Assembly (NCBI RefSeq): GCF_003576455.2
Contig: NZ_CP032869.1
Coordinates: 4,216,001-4,280,000, forward strand
Reading direction: 5' to 3'
Length of the DNA stretch: 64,000 bases
Origin: Mucilaginibacter celer
GTDB taxonomy: Bacteria; Bacteroidota; Bacteroidia; Sphingobacteriales; Sphingobacteriaceae
Below, in pieces: positions 33,261 to 41,205 of the stretch (the stretch's first letter is position 1; every line of letters starts with the position of its first letter). The notes under the pieces are model-generated. The model saw nothing but the letters and a program-made list of their open reading frames with translations. It was not told the DNA's origin and did no database searches. Made by a program: the position numbers and the translations under genes.

Positions 33261-33288
33261 TTTGAGGGCGTGTTTATCCCCAAATTTG
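33261..33288 (+). promoter_or_regulatory. probable promoter of the AhpD-like gene
   Basis: TTTG (33261-33264), 16-bp spacer, then CAAATTTG (33281-33288), one base off TAnnTTTG; 23 bp before the ATG. Confidence 0.4.
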
Positions 33289-33310
33289 TATCAACAAAAA
33301 AGATAAAAAC

Positions 33311-33748
33311 ATGAGCCGTTTAAAAATGAACGCTGCCGAACCGGCAGCATACAGAGCGATGATCGCCTTAGAAAAATACATTGAAAGCACTAAATTAACC
33401 ACCCGTCATAAAGACCTGATCAAAATCCGTGCTTCACAAATTAATGGTTGTGCCTATTGTGTAGATATGCATACCACCGATGCCCGCAAAGCCGGCGAAA
33501 CCGAACGCCGCATTTACAACATCAGCGTTTGGCGCGAAGCCCCGTTTTTTGACGAGCAGGAACGCGCCATACTGGCCTTAACTGAAGAAGTAACCCTGAT
33601 TACCGGCAGGGTATCTGATACCACTTATGCACAGGCAGCCAAAGTGTTTGACGAATTATACCTGGCCCAGGTAATTATGGCCATCATTACCATCAACGCA
33701 TGGAACCGCATTGGGGTAGCTACCGAATTACAACCTCCGCTTAATTAA
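33311..33748 (+). CDS. carboxymuconolactone decarboxylase/AhpD-like protein
   Basis: 145 residues. The AhpD-type redox motif CAYCVDMHTTDARKAG (C-x-x-C-x-x-x-H) follows HKDLIKIRASQING. The C-terminal helices end IITINAWNRIGVATEL. Such proteins form all-helical oligomers and act as thiol-dependent hydroperoxidases or adaptors. The partner Crp/Fnr gene lies just upstream, suggesting stress-responsive control. A clean terminator follows. Confidence 0.9.
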   Translation: MSRLKMNAAEPAAYRAMIALEKYIESTKLTTRHKDLIKIRASQINGCAYCVDMHTTDARKAGETERRIYNISVWREAPFFDEQERAILALTEEVTLITGRVSDTTYAQAAKVFDELYLAQVIMAIITINAWNRIGVATELQPPLN

Positions 33749-33777
33749 GCCTTTGGTTTTTCTGTTGTTTTGATTTA

Positions 33778-33817
33778 TAAAGCCGCCTATACAATATGGG
33801 CGGCTTTATTTTTTTAA
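33778..33817 (+). terminator. intrinsic terminator after the AhpD-like gene
   Basis: TAAAGCCGCC and GGCGGCTTTA pair around a 10-base loop, followed by TTTTTTTT. Confidence 0.85.
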
Positions 33818-33898
33818 AAATAAATTAATGCCCGGTTTTGATTACGGAATAGTTATTGATAGTTAATACAACATCATCATAACCTAAAATAATATACT

Positions 33899-34249
33899 AT
33901 GGCAACAGAAGCAGGTGCACCCATTGGCAGCGCTAATGATATCGTGCTTTCGTTTATAAAAGCGCTAAACGACGAAGATTTTGCAGAGGCCCGCAAATGC
34001 GCATCCGACGATTTGAAATTTATAGGCGTACTTGGCGAGCGCGATGGCGCTGAGGCCTACTTTACCGATATGGAACGCATGAAACTTAAATATGACATTA
34101 AGCGCGTATTTAGTGATGGCGACGATGTTTGTATATTTTATGATATCGATATAGGCGGTAAAACCATATTCAGCAGTGGATGGTACCATGTTGCAGAAGG
34201 GAAGATCAATTCCATCAGGGTGATATTTGATCCGCGGCCGTTATTGTAA
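33899..34249 (+). CDS. SnoaL-like / NTF2-fold protein
   Basis: 116 residues. GSANDIVLSFIKALNDEDFAEARKCASDDLKFIGVLGERDGAEAYFTDMERM is the SnoaL helix-strand start, followed by three strands ending SGWYHVAEGKINSIRVIFDPRPL. The motif 'FIG...F' resembles nuclear transport factor 2 family polyketide-cyclase-like proteins. Ligand unknown. Single gene between a terminator and an inverted-repeat element. Confidence 0.82.
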   Translation: MATEAGAPIGSANDIVLSFIKALNDEDFAEARKCASDDLKFIGVLGERDGAEAYFTDMERMKLKYDIKRVFSDGDDVCIFYDIDIGGKTIFSSGWYHVAEGKINSIRVIFDPRPLL

Positions 34250-34269
34250 AGAGGATTCTTTTATAAGAA

Positions 34270-34343
34270 CTGAATTAAACGAATTATTGGAATTTTTAGA
34301 ACTCACTTAAGTATTCTGTTATTCTTAAATTCGTTTAATTCAG
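34270..34343. repeat. inverted-repeat element, family B, copy 3
   Basis: Perfect 16-bp arms CTGAATTAAACGAATT (34270-34285) and its complement (34328-34343) around 42 bp of AT-rich sequence. The arm sequence occurs inside the 15733-15856 element. Confidence 0.75.
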
Positions 34344-34392
34344 GTTCAGAAAAAAATCTAATCTCTATTCTCTAACCACTAATCTCAACCCA

Positions 34393-36348
34393 CTATCTAT
34401 CCGCCCAGTTATCCGTACGGAAAGGCGATGCCGGTAAACCGGCACCATTGTACAAGGTACTTACCGGGTTATTGGCCCATGCGTAACGTACAACAAATGG
34501 CTTAGGTACCTCCGGGCTGCTCACAATTACTTTATCGCCTTTAATAACCGCTGTTGCCCAATGAAATTTCATATCCTCGCCGGCTATGGCAAAGCCCTGC
34601 AGCGTATCGCCGCCCTGTGCTTTGAGGCCGCCATCTGTGTGGTTGAAACTTAGCTCAATTTTATCGCCGTCAATTTTTTGCGATTTATACATCGGGCCCG
34701 AGTACTGCTGTTTTTTGTGGTAAGTTTTATCTAAAGCCACTAATGCCAGTCTGCGGCCAACGTCTTGTTTGTTTTTAGGGTGGATGTTATCTGCATCGCC
34801 CAAATCAATTGCGAGGGCCATACCGGTATTGGGTAGTTTTAATGCCTGGGTTTGCGCTTCGCGCAGTTCAGCCCAGTATGATCGCACAGGTTCTGCTTCG
34901 CGCTTTTGCCAGTTGGCCAACTGTACAAAATAAAACGGAAAATCACCTTCACCCCAAATGTTGCGCCAGCCTTTAATCATGCCCTCAAACAATGCGTTAT
35001 ACTGGCGGGGCCTGCCTGCATTGGCCTCGCCCTGGTACCATATTGCACCGCGAATGGCCATTGGTGTAAGCGGGTTGATCATGGCATTGTATAACACAGC
35101 CAGTTGATTAGGGTTATTGGCAACAGGCATAGGCGGCAGGCTTTTCATATTAAAACCAACCTTATAGTCCCAGTTACCGGCCAATGCAATTTTATCTCCC
35201 GATGGCGATACCAGCTGCATCTCGTCCATACCGTAAAGGCCGCCACCGCCGCCGCTGTCAAATACGCGTACCGTGATCACCGCTTCGCCCGCTTTTACCT
35301 TTGCAGCCGGGATAACGTAATTGCGCGATTGGGTATAGCCATCAGTAGCGCCTATTTTTTCGCCGTTAAAATAAGTGATCTCGTTATCATCTATTTTACC
35401 CAGGCTAATTTTCACATCCTGCCCGGCCCATGCAGCCGGAATAGTTACCTTTTTGCGAAACCATACAACCCCGTCAAAATCGCCAAGTGCACTTTTTTCA
35501 AAAAACAGGGGCAAAGTCATGGTTTTCCAACCGGTTGTATCGGGGTTGAAGGCATTGTTATTAGTAGATCCCCAATCGGCAGCGGTAGCTTGTTTGTTCC
35601 AGGCATCCACCTTTTCGGTAAAGGATTGCTGCGTTTCGGTTTTGGCACGCTGCTGTTGTTCTCTTATTTGCGTGCTGAAATCGGGGTTAATGCTGAGGGA
35701 GTTTTCATCGCTCCAGGCCTCAATCATGGTGCCGCCCCAATTAGAGCTGATTAACCCTATGGGTACGCCCGTTTGCCTGGTAACCTCCCGTGCAAAAAAA
35801 TAGGCTACCGACGAGAATTCGCCAATGCTTTGCGGCGAGCATACCATCCAACCGTTATTAGCTATTTTTATATTGGTTTGAGGAATAAAATTTGTAGCCT
35901 GCGAAACCTGCAGCAAACGGATCTGCGGGTAGTTGGCATTTGCAATCTCCTCTTTATAATTATTTACCTGCCCCCAGCCGGCCACAGGCATTTCCATGTT
36001 TGATTGGCCCGAGCAAACCCAAACATCACCTATCAACACATTGTTTAAAACAACCGGATCGGCACCATCTGTTATGGTAAGCGTGTAGGGCCCACCATAC
36101 GATGGGGTTTTCATTTTCAGTTTCCAGTTACCAGAAGCATCGGCCTGAGCGGTGTAAGTTTTATTGTTCCATGATGTAGTAACGCTTACTGTTTTGCCGG
36201 CATCCGCAGTGCCCCATGCACCTGCCATGGTTTTTTGCTGCAAGATCATATTATCGCTAAAAAGAGCCGGCAGCATCACTTTGGCAAAAGCACCGGTATT
36301 GAGCAACAAGCCGCAGATTATTGCGTACGAAAGTTTTTTTAAGTTCAT
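34393..36348 (-). CDS. secreted sialate O-acetylesterase (SGNH/GDSL-type)
   Basis: 651 residues, signal peptide of about 22 residues. An N-terminal beta domain (LPALFSDNMILQQKTMAGAWG) precedes the split SGNH esterase domain: VWVCSGQSNMEMP with the nucleophile Ser116, SSNWGGTMIEAW, then an inserted galactose-binding-like beta domain (about 265-400), AIWYQGEANAGRP and the C-terminal DLGDADNIHPKNKQDVGRRL with the Asp/His pair. It removes acetyl groups from sialic acids or other acetylated glycans in the periplasm. A GntR-type gene lies divergently upstream. Confidence 0.92.
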   Translation of the reverse strand: MNLKKLSYAIICGLLLNTGAFAKVMLPALFSDNMILQQKTMAGAWGTADAGKTVSVTTSWNNKTYTAQADASGNWKLKMKTPSYGGPYTLTITDGADPVVLNNVLIGDVWVCSGQSNMEMPVAGWGQVNNYKEEIANANYPQIRLLQVSQATNFIPQTNIKIANNGWMVCSPQSIGEFSSVAYFFAREVTRQTGVPIGLISSNWGGTMIEAWSDENSLSINPDFSTQIREQQQRAKTETQQSFTEKVDAWNKQATAADWGSTNNNAFNPDTTGWKTMTLPLFFEKSALGDFDGVVWFRKKVTIPAAWAGQDVKISLGKIDDNEITYFNGEKIGATDGYTQSRNYVIPAAKVKAGEAVITVRVFDSGGGGGLYGMDEMQLVSPSGDKIALAGNWDYKVGFNMKSLPPMPVANNPNQLAVLYNAMINPLTPMAIRGAIWYQGEANAGRPRQYNALFEGMIKGWRNIWGEGDFPFYFVQLANWQKREAEPVRSYWAELREAQTQALKLPNTGMALAIDLGDADNIHPKNKQDVGRRLALVALDKTYHKKQQYSGPMYKSQKIDGDKIELSFNHTDGGLKAQGGDTLQGFAIAGEDMKFHWATAVIKGDKVIVSSPEVPKPFVVRYAWANNPVSTLYNGAGLPASPFRTDNWADR

Positions 36349-36690
36349 TAATATGGTTTGGTTAAGTTTTAGATTCAGGTATTTCGGTTGCCTAAGTTAA
36401 GCGCTACATCTCAGAATATAAAAAATGTTTTGCCGACATTTAAAAATAACAACCCGACGCTGTGTCGGCTTACCCTTTTGCGAATATAATAGTAAACTTG
36501 TATGCACATTTCAGTTAAATTACAAAGCAATTAAAATTAAATGCGGCAAAATATTGGTATGGGTTTGTTTTAAACATAAGGTATGAAACATAACTATGTA
36601 ATGTTTAGTTCATTTTTAAAACATTGCCTGCTTCATGTAAATACATAAGCAACAATTACGTTATATTTACCCCTGCCAACGCTCAACAAA
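36349..36690. promoter_or_regulatory. divergent intergenic region; candidate GntR operator at 36600-36625
   Basis: AT-rich, no ORF. AATGTTT (36600-36606) and AAACATT (36619-36625) form a 7-12-7 inverted repeat about 65 bp before the gntR start. Additional AAACAT/ATGTTT half-sites lie just upstream. TATATTTA (36662-36669) may be the gntR -7 box. Binding is not demonstrated. Confidence 0.35.
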
Positions 36691-37431
36691 ATGAAACTAT
36701 CCATCGATCATAAAAGCCCGATCCCCTTACATATCCAGGCCGAACAATTGCTGCGCGAGCTGATAAAAGATCCCGCTTACCAGGGTGGCAAACTGCTGCC
36801 TAACGAGGTTGAACTGGCCAAAAAACTGGCTATTTCGCGCACTACCCTGCGGCAGGCTATCAATAAACTGGTTTACGATGAACTGCTGATCCGCAAAAAA
36901 GGGTTCGGCACCAAGGTTGCCACGTCCAAAATCAGTTCGAAGGCTATGAACTGGCTTAGCTTTTCGCAGGAAATGAAGGCAAGGGGAATCACGGTTAAAA
37001 ATTATGAGCTTCATGTAAGCTGGGTTTTACCCGACGAGAATGTTGCCAGCTTTTTTGAAATAGGAACCGACAAAAAGATCCTGAAAATGGAAAGACTGCG
37101 CGGCAACAGCGAAGATCCTTTTGTTTACTTTATTTCGTATTTTCACCCAAGGATAGGCCTTACCGGCGAAGAAGATTTTAAACGCCCGCTTTACGAAATG
37201 CTTGAAGAAGAGCATTCAACCATAGCCAACCTCTCCAAAGAAGAAATAAGCGCAGTAAGGGCTGATAAATTTGTAGCCGGCAAGCTCGAAATTGAAAGCG
37301 GCAGCCCGGTGCTTTTTCGCAAAAGGTTTGTTTATGATCATGGCGAACGCCCTATGGAATACAACGTAGGCTACTACAAAGCCGAAAGTTTTGTTTACGC
37401 TGTGGAAAGCAGGCGGATTGAAAACAGCTGA
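36691..37431 (+). CDS. GntR family regulator with UTRA domain
   Basis: 246 residues. Winged HTH at residues 8-75 (IPLHIQAEQLLRELIKDP, LPNEVELAKKLAISRTTLRQAINKLVYDELLIRKKGFGTKV). The UTRA effector domain (about 95-240) has MNWLSFSQEMKARGI, LRGNSEDPFVYFISYFHP and FRKRFVYDHGERPMEYNVGYYKAESF. The UTRA domain normally binds a sugar phosphate or similar metabolite and releases the repressor. The neighbouring esterase gene is a plausible but unproven target. Confidence 0.93.
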   Translation: MKLSIDHKSPIPLHIQAEQLLRELIKDPAYQGGKLLPNEVELAKKLAISRTTLRQAINKLVYDELLIRKKGFGTKVATSKISSKAMNWLSFSQEMKARGITVKNYELHVSWVLPDENVASFFEIGTDKKILKMERLRGNSEDPFVYFISYFHPRIGLTGEEDFKRPLYEMLEEEHSTIANLSKEEISAVRADKFVAGKLEIESGSPVLFRKRFVYDHGERPMEYNVGYYKAESFVYAVESRRIENS

Positions 37432-37501
37432 TGTATGTTAATGCCTATTCTGAATCGAAATTACTAAAGCCCCTTTGAGATGCGGCAATTGTCAAAATAA
37501 A

Positions 37502-37535
37502 AAACTCACCGGAGATCGTCCGGTGAGTTTTTTTT
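37502..37535. terminator. bidirectional terminator between gntR and osmC
   Basis: AAACTCACCGG and CCGGTGAGTTT (11-bp stem, 7-base loop) with T-run on the plus strand and A-run on its left side, serving both convergent genes. Confidence 0.88.
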
Positions 37536-37564
37536 ATTGATGCTACCCGATGCTACAGCTCTTA

Positions 37565-37984
37565 TTAAGCGTAAACAACCGTTAATGTTATTGGCACATT
37601 CAAAGCTTTGGATACAATGCAGTGCGCCTTTGCCCCTTCGGCAATTTCGGTAAATGTTGCTTCATCAACACCTTCAATTACGCTGGCCCGCAAATCTAAA
37701 TGTATGCCCGTGATGCTTAATGCCTGCATATCCAGATCTACTGTGGCTGTAGTAAAAATATCGCCGGCGGTGATGTTGTGATGGGCCAGGGTTGCGCTAA
37801 GGGCCATCGAAAAGCAACCTGCATGCGCGGCTGCGATCAATTCTTCAGGATTGGTACCGATGCCATCGGCAAAGCGGGTTTTAAATGAATATTGGGTATC
37901 GTTAAGCACATTGCTTTGTGTGCTGATTTCTCCTTTGCCTTCTTGCAAGGTACCGTTCCAATGTGCTTTTGCTATACGTTTCAT
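37565..37984 (-). CDS. osmC: OsmC-type peroxiredoxin
   Basis: 139 residues, full length. The two redox cysteines are in ELIAAAHAGCFSMALSATL (about residue 57) and KAHCIVSKAL (about residue 123), the OsmC arrangement. MKRIAKAHWNGTLQEGKGEIS matches the N-terminal strand region. It reduces organic hydroperoxides using dithiol electrons, in the cytosol. Its promoter carries the TTAAC-N4-GTTAA / GATGTTTG / hairpin module shared with two hydrolase promoters. Confidence 0.92.
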   Translation of the reverse strand: MKRIAKAHWNGTLQEGKGEISTQSNVLNDTQYSFKTRFADGIGTNPEELIAAAHAGCFSMALSATLAHHNITAGDIFTTATVDLDMQALSITGIHLDLRASVIEGVDEATFTEIAEGAKAHCIVSKALNVPITLTVVYA

Positions 37985-38017
37985 GTTTTTTGGTTTTAAA
38001 AGATTATTGTTTAATGC

Positions 38018-38083
38018 CTAATTGTTTAGAACACTACAAACATCCGATTATAGAACCGGGATAATTTTAACCTGGGTTAAAAT
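38018..38083 (-). promoter_or_regulatory. shared promoter module 1 (osmC)
   Basis: Read on the minus strand: palindrome ATTTTAACC-CA-GGTTAAAAT (38064-38083, 9-2-9, perfect), 22 bp from GTTAA to the -7 box GATGTTTG (38037-38044), then 7 bp and the hairpin CTAA-ACAA-TTAG (38018-38029). The palindrome centre sits 29.5 bp upstream of the -7 box, near -42, the class II position of Crp/Fnr activators. Confidence 0.75.
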
Positions 38084-38092
38084 CAAAAAAAA

Positions 38093-38112
38093 CCTCTAAA
38101 ATAAATTAGAGT
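38093..38112. terminator. weak bidirectional terminator
   Basis: CCTCTAA-AATAA-TTAGAG flanked by AAAAAAAA on one side and TTTTTTTT on the other. It follows the minus-strand protease-like gene. Confidence 0.6.
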
Positions 38113-38153
38113 TTTTTTTGATCCTTCAGGCACTGAAGGCATTTTAACGGCTT

Positions 38154-39107
38154 TTATTTTTCAAGCACGTACATTTTCTTGTCGTCATAATCCCATACCG
38201 TTTTATACTGTTCAAAAAAACGGTATGCAAAACAGATGTAGTTGGGCTCGGTAATCTGCATGCCTTTTCTAAACGGAGCAGTTTGTTCAAGGCTGTATGG
38301 CGCAATGCCTTTAACACTTAATTTAAGGCTTACGTTTATAACAATATCATTAACATTTACCGTTTCGTCATCGTAGCCATTTTTTCCGGCGTCAACCAGC
38401 AGCCCCTTCTTTTTTAAAATTTTTGCTGCCTGATCTTCCAATTGGATCAAACCATATTGCCCGGTATCGAATGAGCCAAGAAAATCAACACCTCCTATCT
38501 TTACGTGGACCATCGGGTGATTGGGAAGTCTCCTGGTTTCAAAGTTGAGCACGGCCACTACTTGTTCACCTTTCAGGAAATCCTTTGATCGTTTTCTATC
38601 CTCCGTAACCTTATAAAAAGTGAGCTTTCTTTTTACATAATCAAGTTTAAAAAGATACCCTTTAAAAAAATCATATCCTATGTACCCAATGCAATCGGGT
38701 GTGATATGATCTTGAAGAAAATCAAGATTAGCGCTGGTAATATTTAAAAGGTTGCGGTAAATAAGGCCGTTCTTAAACTTAACTTCAGCAATGGTGTCGT
38801 TAGTGTTTGATATAAATGATTGTCCGCTTCCAACCTGTCCTTTGCTTACCGCTCTTTTATGCGGCAAGTTCACCAGGTTATCGTTAATTTCAATGTAGCA
38901 CCTATTCCCGGTATCAAACATAAATTTTCCTTTAACGCCATTTACCTGTACTGATACAAAAGGAAAAGCGTCAACAAGTGTTAAGGGGAAAATGACGCTA
39001 TCTCCCTGAAGGTCAGGGCCGTGCTTAAATTCCTGTTCTGAAGGACTCTGCGCTACAGCACGCAGCATGCCGATGCTTAATAAAAAAAGTAAGAATGTTT
39101 TTTTCAT
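38154..39107 (-). CDS. secreted retropepsin-like aspartyl protease family protein
   Basis: 317 residues with a signal peptide (about 19 residues, ending AVA). Two D-T-G motifs are visible: FMFDTGN (Asp65) and GSFDTGQYG (about residue 213), each preceded by a VQVNGVKG/VKIGGVDF strand. This is the tandem double-lobe arrangement of pepsin-like enzymes, found in bacteria as the retropepsin-like (gag-asp/aspartyl_protease) family. Hydrolysis of peptides in the periplasm is expected; substrate unknown. Not in the shared-promoter group. Confidence 0.82.
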   Translation of the reverse strand: MKKTFLLFLLSIGMLRAVAQSPSEQEFKHGPDLQGDSVIFPLTLVDAFPFVSVQVNGVKGKFMFDTGNRCYIEINDNLVNLPHKRAVSKGQVGSGQSFISNTNDTIAEVKFKNGLIYRNLLNITSANLDFLQDHITPDCIGYIGYDFFKGYLFKLDYVKRKLTFYKVTEDRKRSKDFLKGEQVVAVLNFETRRLPNHPMVHVKIGGVDFLGSFDTGQYGLIQLEDQAAKILKKKGLLVDAGKNGYDDETVNVNDIVINVSLKLSVKGIAPYSLEQTAPFRKGMQITEPNYICFAYRFFEQYKTVWDYDDKKMYVLEK

Positions 39108-39199
39108 GTGATTGGTTTTGTGGTATCAAATTAGTTTCATGAGCATAAATTACTGATGGAATAGTTTCGTCATCAATAATTGAGCTTTAAAAGCCAAAA

Positions 39200-39242
39200 T
39201 ACATCAGGCATAAGCTACTTAAATTCACTTATGCCCGATGTA
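39200..39242 (-). terminator. hairpin terminator after the alpha/beta hydrolase pair
   Basis: 15-base arms (39200-39214 and 39228-39242) pair with one mismatch that becomes a G-U wobble in minus-strand RNA, followed there by ATTTTGGCTTTT. Confidence 0.55.
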
Positions 39243-39264
39243 GATTTCCATTAAAGGAGATGCT

Positions 39265-40131
39265 TTATTCTGCTGCTAAAAAAGCATTGGCTTCCTTCAC
39301 AAAATCCTGGCTGTATTGAAATATAGCGCCATGGCCCGAATCACTCCACAAAATGAGTTTTGAATTGATGAGGTGCTGTGATAACGTGAACGAGTTGACA
39401 GAAGGTACGATCAAATCGTTAGTTCCGTTTACAATCAAAACGGGCTGTTTAATATTGCGCAGTTGCCGGTGTTCCGGGTCTTTTTCATAGCCGTAGGTAA
39501 TAATGGCTGTTGCCTGTGCATTTACCGTTGCCGAAGCTGTAGGGGTATCGCGGTTCTCTTTTCTTAACTGCAAACGCTCAAGGAATTGTTCGCCGGCCTC
39601 AACGCCATTGCTTGTTTTGGTGAAAAATATATTCCGCAAAACCTTTGCCGGGCCGTCAGACATGCCGGCGGTTACCACGTTCACAATTTCGGTTATGCCC
39701 TCGCTACCCTTCGGGCCGGTGCCTGCTAAAATTACTTTGCTTACCAGTTCAGGATAGCTTTCCGCCAGGTTTTGGGCAATGAAGCCACCCAACGAAAAAC
39801 CAAGTAAATAAACTTCTTTCAGGCCCAAAGCATTGATAAAATCATAGGCATCATTGGCCATTTCGGCTACGGTAGCCGGGGTTTCGCCTTCGCTGCTGCC
39901 AACACCTTTGTTATCAAATAAAATAACAGGGTATGTTTTAGCAAACTCATTGGTAACCGCCGGGTCCCAGTTATCTAAAGTGCCTGTAAAGTGTTGTAAA
40001 AATACTACCGGCGTGCCCTCCTGCTGTCCGAATGTGCGGTAAGCGAATTTGGTGCCTTTAACATCAATAAAGGCTGTAGGGACTGTTTCGTGAGTAAATG
40101 GAGTATTACCCGTGTTTAAATCTTGCGACAT
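39265..40131 (-). CDS. alpha/beta hydrolase
   Basis: 288 residues, cytosolic. The alpha/beta-hydrolase fold has the oxyanion segment LQHFTGTLDNW, the nucleophile elbow GFSLGG, the acid Asp in LIVNGTNDLIVPS and the His in SDSGHGAIFQ. It resembles the haloperoxidase/peroxidase-like or enol-lactone hydrolase group (NKGVGSSEG). It is the second gene of a two-hydrolase operon (29-bp gap) driven by shared promoter module 2. Confidence 0.9.
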   Translation of the reverse strand: MSQDLNTGNTPFTHETVPTAFIDVKGTKFAYRTFGQQEGTPVVFLQHFTGTLDNWDPAVTNEFAKTYPVILFDNKGVGSSEGETPATVAEMANDAYDFINALGLKEVYLLGFSLGGFIAQNLAESYPELVSKVILAGTGPKGSEGITEIVNVVTAGMSDGPAKVLRNIFFTKTSNGVEAGEQFLERLQLRKENRDTPTASATVNAQATAIITYGYEKDPEHRQLRNIKQPVLIVNGTNDLIVPSVNSFTLSQHLINSKLILWSDSGHGAIFQYSQDFVKEANAFLAAE

Positions 40132-40160
40132 TTTTTATGTTTTACGATAGGAAGAATTGA

Positions 40161-40955
40161 TTATTTGCTTTCGGCAATCAGAATTGCGGCCAGTTTATCG
40201 GGCATAGAAATGAATGGAGTATGGCTGCTTTGCAGTGTGTATACTTTAGCCACTTTGTTGTTTTTTACCATATACTGCTGTGCAGGATAGCTGATGGCAT
40301 GGTCATTCGCGGTGTGGATATATACTTTTTTAACGCTGCCAAAGTTCTTCTCGGTAAGGTGTACAGGTGTGGCCAGTGGTGCCAGTGGTTCTGGTTTTAG
40401 GTTGGCTGCAATATATTCCTGAACCGGCTGTGGTGCATCGGCGGCGAAGATATCGGCCGCGGCGTCTTTGGCGATGATAGCGGCACCGTGCTCTTTGTCG
40501 ATAGTAAGCGATTTGCCGATGTGAGATCCGGGATCCTGTTGTGCCAGCGATAAAAGGCTGTCGCCGTCATGCGGTAATGCTGCCGCAAGGAAAATCAGTT
40601 CTTTAATTTGTGTGGGCTCTTCTTCAGCAACCTGGCTGATCACCATTCCCGCGAAACTATGCCCTACCAAAACTACGTTGGTGCGGGTACCGATAGCTGC
40701 TTTTACCTGGTTAACATAAGTTTGAAAGGTAATACCGGCAAATGAGGTAGTATCTTTTCCGTGGCCTGTAAGGTTAATAGTAATTACCTCTTCGCCCTGG
40801 GCTTTTAACAGCGGGGTTACCGCATCCCATGAAGATGCATCAGACCAGGCTCCGTGAACAAGTACAACGGTTTTAGAATTTTTGTTAGTTGATTTTTGGG
40901 CTTGAGCGGTAAAACCTAATACACTCATTGCCATCATTATTATTGCTGTTTTCAT
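40161..40955 (-). CDS. exported alpha/beta hydrolase
   Basis: 264 residues with a signal peptide (ending TAQAQ). HGAWSDASSWDAVTPLLKAQG is the oxyanion region, GHSFAGMVISQVAEEEPTQ the nucleophile elbow, and the terminal HTANDHAISYPAQQYM and SSHTPFISMPDKLA supply Asp and His. It belongs to the salicylate-esterase/EstC-like group of small hydrolases. Paralogue of the gene at 51172 (same HGAW, GHSxxGM, SxHxxF order). First gene of the operon with shared promoter module 2. Confidence 0.9.
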   Translation of the reverse strand: MKTAIIMMAMSVLGFTAQAQKSTNKNSKTVVLVHGAWSDASSWDAVTPLLKAQGEEVITINLTGHGKDTTSFAGITFQTYVNQVKAAIGTRTNVVLVGHSFAGMVISQVAEEEPTQIKELIFLAAALPHDGDSLLSLAQQDPGSHIGKSLTIDKEHGAAIIAKDAAADIFAADAPQPVQEYIAANLKPEPLAPLATPVHLTEKNFGSVKKVYIHTANDHAISYPAQQYMVKNNKVAKVYTLQSSHTPFISMPDKLAAILIAESK

Positions 40956-40966
40956 GTTTGTTAATG

Positions 40967-41033
40967 CCTAATTGTTTAGGACATGGCAAACATCGGGCGA
41001 TGCCGCCGCAATAACTTTAACCCAGGTTAAAAT
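40967..41033 (-). promoter_or_regulatory. shared promoter module 2 (hydrolase pair)
   Basis: Minus strand: TTTAACC-TG-GGTTAAA (41016-41031), 22 bp from GTTAA to GATGTTTG (40987-40994), then 7 bp and the hairpin CCTAA-ACAA-TTAGG (40967-40980), closely followed by the ATG. Spacing is identical to module 1. Confidence 0.75.
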
Positions 41034-41205
41034 CGAAAAAGAGTATGCAAAATAAATTGACGATCAGTTTTTTAATTACAGGATAGCATCATCATCACAA
41101 CAAATTTCCAGCCTTTTCCATAATTAATTTGAATGTTACTGCAAGATCACAGGGCGTATCCGCCCGGCTATATTTATTAAAATAAACCTGCCTCAAGGCA
41201 AAAAT

